Source: Alistipes sp. (GTDB taxonomy: Bacteria; Bacteroidota; Bacteroidia; Bacteroidales; Rikenellaceae). Taken from it: a stretch of 64,000 bases of DNA. The notes below the pieces were generated by a model, which saw only the letters and a program-made list of their open reading frames with translations, was not told the DNA's origin and ran no database searches. Of the stretch, positions 61,313 through 64,000 are shown piece by piece (position 1 is the first letter of the stretch; each line of letters starts with the position of its first letter). The translations under genes were made by a program, and so were the position numbers. The stretch lies in assembly GCA_017935185.1 (NCBI GenBank), contig JAGBIC010000014.1:43515-107514 (forward strand), in the 5' to 3' direction.

Positions 61313-62494
61313 TTATTCATAGCGACCACTCTTCAGGCGATCCACCTCCTCGCGAGTGAGGAATCGCCACTGACCACGCTTGAGATTCTTTTTTGTGATT
61401 CCTGCATAATAGACACGATCGAGTTTCTGCACCGAATAACCCAAATGCTCGAATATACGGCGAACGATACGGTTGCGACCCGAGTGAATCTCGATTCCTA
61501 CATCCTTCTTGCTCTCGCTTACATAAGCCACCTCATCGGCATAGATATCACCATCCTCAAGGGTTATGCCCTCGGTAATCTGCTCCATATCGGCCTTCGA
61601 CAAGGGCTTGTCGAGAGCCACCTGATATATCTTTTTCTTCTCTGACGAAGGGTGAGTAAGCTGACGAGTCACATCACCATCATTGGTAAAGAGCAATAGT
61701 CCGAGAGAGTTTTTATCCAATCTGCCCACAGGATATATACGCTCCGAGCAAGCACCCTTAACCAACTCCATAACGGTTTTATCGGAATGAGGGTCTTCCA
61801 GCGATGTAACATAACCCTTGGGCTTATTCAACACCAAATAGACCTTCTTCTCGCCCTGCACTTTCGAGTCGTTAAACTTTACCTCATCCGTAGAGCGTAC
61901 CTTTGTGCCGAGCTCGGTAACAATCTGTCCATTGACGGTAACCAAACCCGCAGTAATCAAATCATCGGCCTCACGACGTGAGCACAAACCCGACTGCGCC
62001 AGAAAACGATTCAGACGAATCTCGCCAGTCTGCTTTGATGGTGCATATTTCGGATAGCTGCGCTCGGCATTACCACGACCTGCATATGAACCCTTGCCCT
62101 TTGACTGAAATTCGCCCTGACGACGGGCAGGTCGGCTTTGCTTATCGCCAAATTTACCTTTACCGTAACCACCCTCCTCACGCATTGGCTTCTCGAAACG
62201 ACCTCCACCACGCTGCTGGCGGGGCTGACGCTCATCGTTGCGAAAATCATTGCGAGAATCGCCACGGAAGTCATGACGAGGTTTCTCGTCACGCAAACGA
62301 TTCTCTGCCGAGAAATTGGGGTTGTACGACGCACGCTTGGCTTCATGACGGCCCTCACGACCGCCAAAACCCTCGTTATCGGCATCTCGCCGAGGGCGGG
62401 GGTTACGCTCGACACGTTCTGTTGTAATACGGCTACGCTTATCGCGCGAAAAACGCGAAACTGCCGATGTCGAGTCAAACTTTTTATCTCTCAT
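61313..62494 (-). CDS. RluB/RsuA-type pseudouridine synthase with RG-rich N-terminal extension
   Basis: A 393-residue RNA-modifying enzyme. Residues about 160-215 are an S4 domain (IRLNRFLAQSGLCSRREADDLI) and the rest is the RsuA/RluB catalytic domain, with PVGRLDKNSLGLLLFTNDG holding the catalytic Asp. The first ~155 residues are disordered and rich in Arg, Gly, Asp and Phe (FRGDSRNDFRN, RQQRGGGRFEKP), an RGG-type RNA-binding tail. It probably modifies 23S rRNA near the peptidyl-transferase centre. Confidence 0.92.
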   Translation of the reverse strand: MRDKKFDSTSAVSRFSRDKRSRITTERVERNPRPRRDADNEGFGGREGRHEAKRASYNPNFSAENRLRDEKPRHDFRGDSRNDFRNDERQPRQQRGGGRFEKPMREEGGYGKGKFGDKQSRPARRQGEFQSKGKGSYAGRGNAERSYPKYAPSKQTGEIRLNRFLAQSGLCSRREADDLITAGLVTVNGQIVTELGTKVRSTDEVKFNDSKVQGEKKVYLVLNKPKGYVTSLEDPHSDKTVMELVKGACSERIYPVGRLDKNSLGLLLFTNDGDVTRQLTHPSSEKKKIYQVALDKPLSKADMEQITEGITLEDGDIYADEVAYVSESKKDVGIEIHSGRNRIVRRIFEHLGYSVQKLDRVYYAGITKKNLKRGQWRFLTREEVDRLKSGRYE

Positions 62495-62642
62495 AATATC
62501 AAATTGTTTTTGCAGCTCTTTCTTGAACTGTTTTCTGCGGCAAAGTTAATTGATTTTTTCATTATTTCGAGCAACTTCTACTCCATAAAAGATAAAAAAA
62601 CATTCTGCACTACTCTTGCGATTAAAGATTATAGGATTTCAT

Positions 62643-62650
62643 TATCTTTG
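62643..62650 (+). promoter_or_regulatory. -7 promoter box of the MATE transporter gene
   Basis: TATCTTTG, 21 nt before ATG 62672. Confidence 0.6.
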
Positions 62651-62671
62651 TACCACAAAACAGATTGCAAT

Positions 62672-64000
62672 ATGAACATGAATCGTGAGATATTGCGCAT
62701 TGCAATACCCAATATAATATCAAATATCACCGTACCAATTATGGGCATCGTCGGAACGATGATTGCCGGCCACTTGGGCGACACGGTGAACACTATAGGT
62801 GCTTTGGCTATTGGTGTTTCGATTTTCAACTTTATTTATTGGACATGCTCGTTCATCCGCATGGGAACGAGCGGCATAACCGCTCAGGCCTTTGGCGCAA
62901 ACGATTTCCACACCACAACTCTGATGCTTGCCCGTGCGATATTTGTATCGCTTATAGTAGGTGTTGTCATGCTCATCTTCCAGCGTCCGATAGGCGTGGC
63001 TGCACTAAAGATGATGAACGGCGGAGAGATGGTTGCCAACTACTTCTTTGCCCGCATCTGGGCCGTTCCTGCAGGAGTACTGCTTTTTGGTCTGAACGGA
63101 TGGCTGACGGGCATGCAAAATGCCATCATTCCAATGGTGGTTGCCGTTGTTGTAAATATCATACATATAGTATGCAGCCTGTGGTTTGCCTTCGATTTCG
63201 ACATGGGTATTACAGGCATCGCCTATGCCTCGGTGGTGGCACAGTGGTTGGGTGTAGTTGCCACGGTAGCTATCACATGGTGGCACTATCGCCACAGATT
63301 CATGCGCATCAATTTGAATGAGGTTATGGATATGCAGGCAATGAAGGAGTTTTTCCTCATTAACCGCGACATCATAGTACGCACGCTCTGTATCGTGAGC
63401 ACCTACACATTCTTCACCGCCGCATCTGCCCGCATGGGTGACCCCGTAATTTTGGCGGTAAACACTATTCTATTGGAGCTTTTCACACTCTTCTCATATA
63501 TGAACGACGGCTTTGCCTACGCCGCCGAGGCCCTCACAGGCCGCTTCATAGGCGCAAAAGACCAGCCATCGCTTAAGGAGTGTGTAAAGAAGTGTATGGT
63601 ATGGTGCATGGCTGTTGGTGTAATCTATGTTGGAGTATATATCGGTTGGTGGCAAGAGCTTCTTTCACTATTTATTGAGGATGGAGCAGCCGACGCTGAT
63701 GTTATTTTGGAGTATGCAGGCCGCTACATAGGATGGATTATCATAATACCCCTTGCCGCATCCATGCCGTTTATGATGGATGGAATCATGGTTGGAGCAA
63801 CACAATCACGAATCATGCGCGATTCGATGATTCTCGCCACGATAGCCTATTTCGTGCTATTCTATTCGCTGCGCCCGATAATCGGCAACAATGCATTGTG
63901 GTTGGCTTTCACATCGTATATGTTCCTGCGAGGAGTTCTGCAATATTTTATGTCTAATCGCCTGCAAGCAATTTACAAACAGGATGAAAAAAGTTCCACT
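62672..64000 (+). CDS. MATE family efflux transporter, cut by the window end
   Basis: The first 443 residues of an open frame that runs off the window. It has MATE features: IAIPNIISNITVPIMGIVGT, TIGALAIGVSIFNFIYWTC, FIRMGTSGITAQAFGAND and the repeat-two equivalents (EALTGRFIGAKD). The residues fit the DinF-like branch of MATE, cation-coupled exporters of drugs or metabolites. About ten spans are visible. An alternative start is ATG 62678. Confidence 0.92.
   Translation, partial: MNMNREILRIAIPNIISNITVPIMGIVGTMIAGHLGDTVNTIGALAIGVSIFNFIYWTCSFIRMGTSGITAQAFGANDFHTTTLMLARAIFVSLIVGVVMLIFQRPIGVAALKMMNGGEMVANYFFARIWAVPAGVLLFGLNGWLTGMQNAIIPMVVAVVVNIIHIVCSLWFAFDFDMGITGIAYASVVAQWLGVVATVAITWWHYRHRFMRINLNEVMDMQAMKEFFLINRDIIVRTLCIVSTYTFFTAASARMGDPVILAVNTILLELFTLFSYMNDGFAYAAEALTGRFIGAKDQPSLKECVKKCMVWCMAVGVIYVGVYIGWWQELLSLFIEDGAADADVILEYAGRYIGWIIIIPLAASMPFMMDGIMVGATQSRIMRDSMILATIAYFVLFYSLRPIIGNNALWLAFTSYMFLRGVLQYFMSNRLQAIYKQDEKSST

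Noticed and set aside
1-64000. CRISPR arrays, insertion sequences, integrases or invertible promoters.
   Set aside because: No regularly spaced repeats, transposase motifs or long terminal inverted repeats were found; the only tandem repeat is the 34-bp element at 23777-23854.

Overview
The window is an ordinary-looking stretch of chromosome from a member of the Bacteroidales (phylum Bacteroidota). The signs are promoters with a TAnnTTTG -7 box (often with TTG or TTTG about 19-20 bp upstream), almost no Shine-Dalgarno sequences, the long ~310-residue NusB of this group, Bacteroidota families (DUF4251, DUF4491, DUF4919, DUF5106, DUF2795 of the MYWTLELA type), a 6-phosphofructokinase with the residues of the pyrophosphate-dependent type, and many lipoproteins with GH127, GH99-like, sulfatase or C11 protease domains. 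The family cannot be fixed from the sequence alone. No insertion sequence, prophage, CRISPR array, integrase or conjugative gene is visible.

Layout. 1-8.0 kb: end of a TSUP permease, uvrA, a DUF4251 protein, ispF with an ABC exporter, nusB with a DUF1573 lipoprotein, and yajC. 8-12 kb: two small reverse-strand genes, a TSCPD protein, then an operon of an HI0933-type flavoprotein, a methyltransferase-like remnant and a PduO-type cobalamin adenosyltransferase, then a DUF2795 protein. 12-20.8 kb: sugar porter, OafA-type acyltransferase with an exported metallo-hydrolase, bleomycin-hydrolase-type peptidase, PnuC/PnuT with thiamine diphosphokinase, a GNAT enzyme, a GH99-like protein and tRNA-Gln(UUG). 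20.8-28 kb: FlK-like thioesterase, GH127 beta-L-arabinofuranosidase, DUF4491, CatA-like acetyltransferase, ffh and a Ser-type sulfatase. 28-36.3 kb: era with a TPR protein, an MFS carrier and a second exported metallo-hydrolase; a glycosyltransferase with mltG; the SRP RNA gene; and a cold-shock protein. 36.3-42 kb: a three-gene reductase operon, an HTH/DUF2975 pair, a GATase and a sugar isomerase lipoprotein. 42-53.3 kb: beta-helix protein, PPi-type pfk, SLOG protein, YtxH and holin-like membrane proteins, rubrerythrin, a DUF5106 lipoprotein gene split by an amber codon, etfB-etfA-acyl-CoA dehydrogenase and purA. 53.5-64 kb: a large unrecognised lipoprotein, an acidic small protein, ligA-dapA, DUF4919 with a C11 protease, an RluB-type pseudouridine synthase with an RG-rich tail, and the start of a MATE transporter.

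The most striking locus is 36325-39156. It is a compact operon encoding a close relative of the eukaryotic steroid 5-alpha-reductases (SRD5A), an old-yellow-enzyme reductase and a hydroxysteroid-dehydrogenase-like SDR, with its own promoter and flanking terminators. The same three enzyme types (5AR, 5BR, 3beta-HSDH) make isoallolithocholic acid in gut Bacteroidales, so the locus is best read as a bile-acid or steroid A/B-ring reduction module. Other points to examine: an in-frame TAG that separates the export signal from the CxxC domain of a DUF5106 lipoprotein; a 34-bp tandem repeat that copies the -7 box upstream of the GH127 gene; interlocked divergent promoters of the SRP RNA and mltG; two genes that may be leaderless; a sliding-clamp-like motif at the very end of LigA; and two paralogous exported metallo-hydrolases 17 kb apart.
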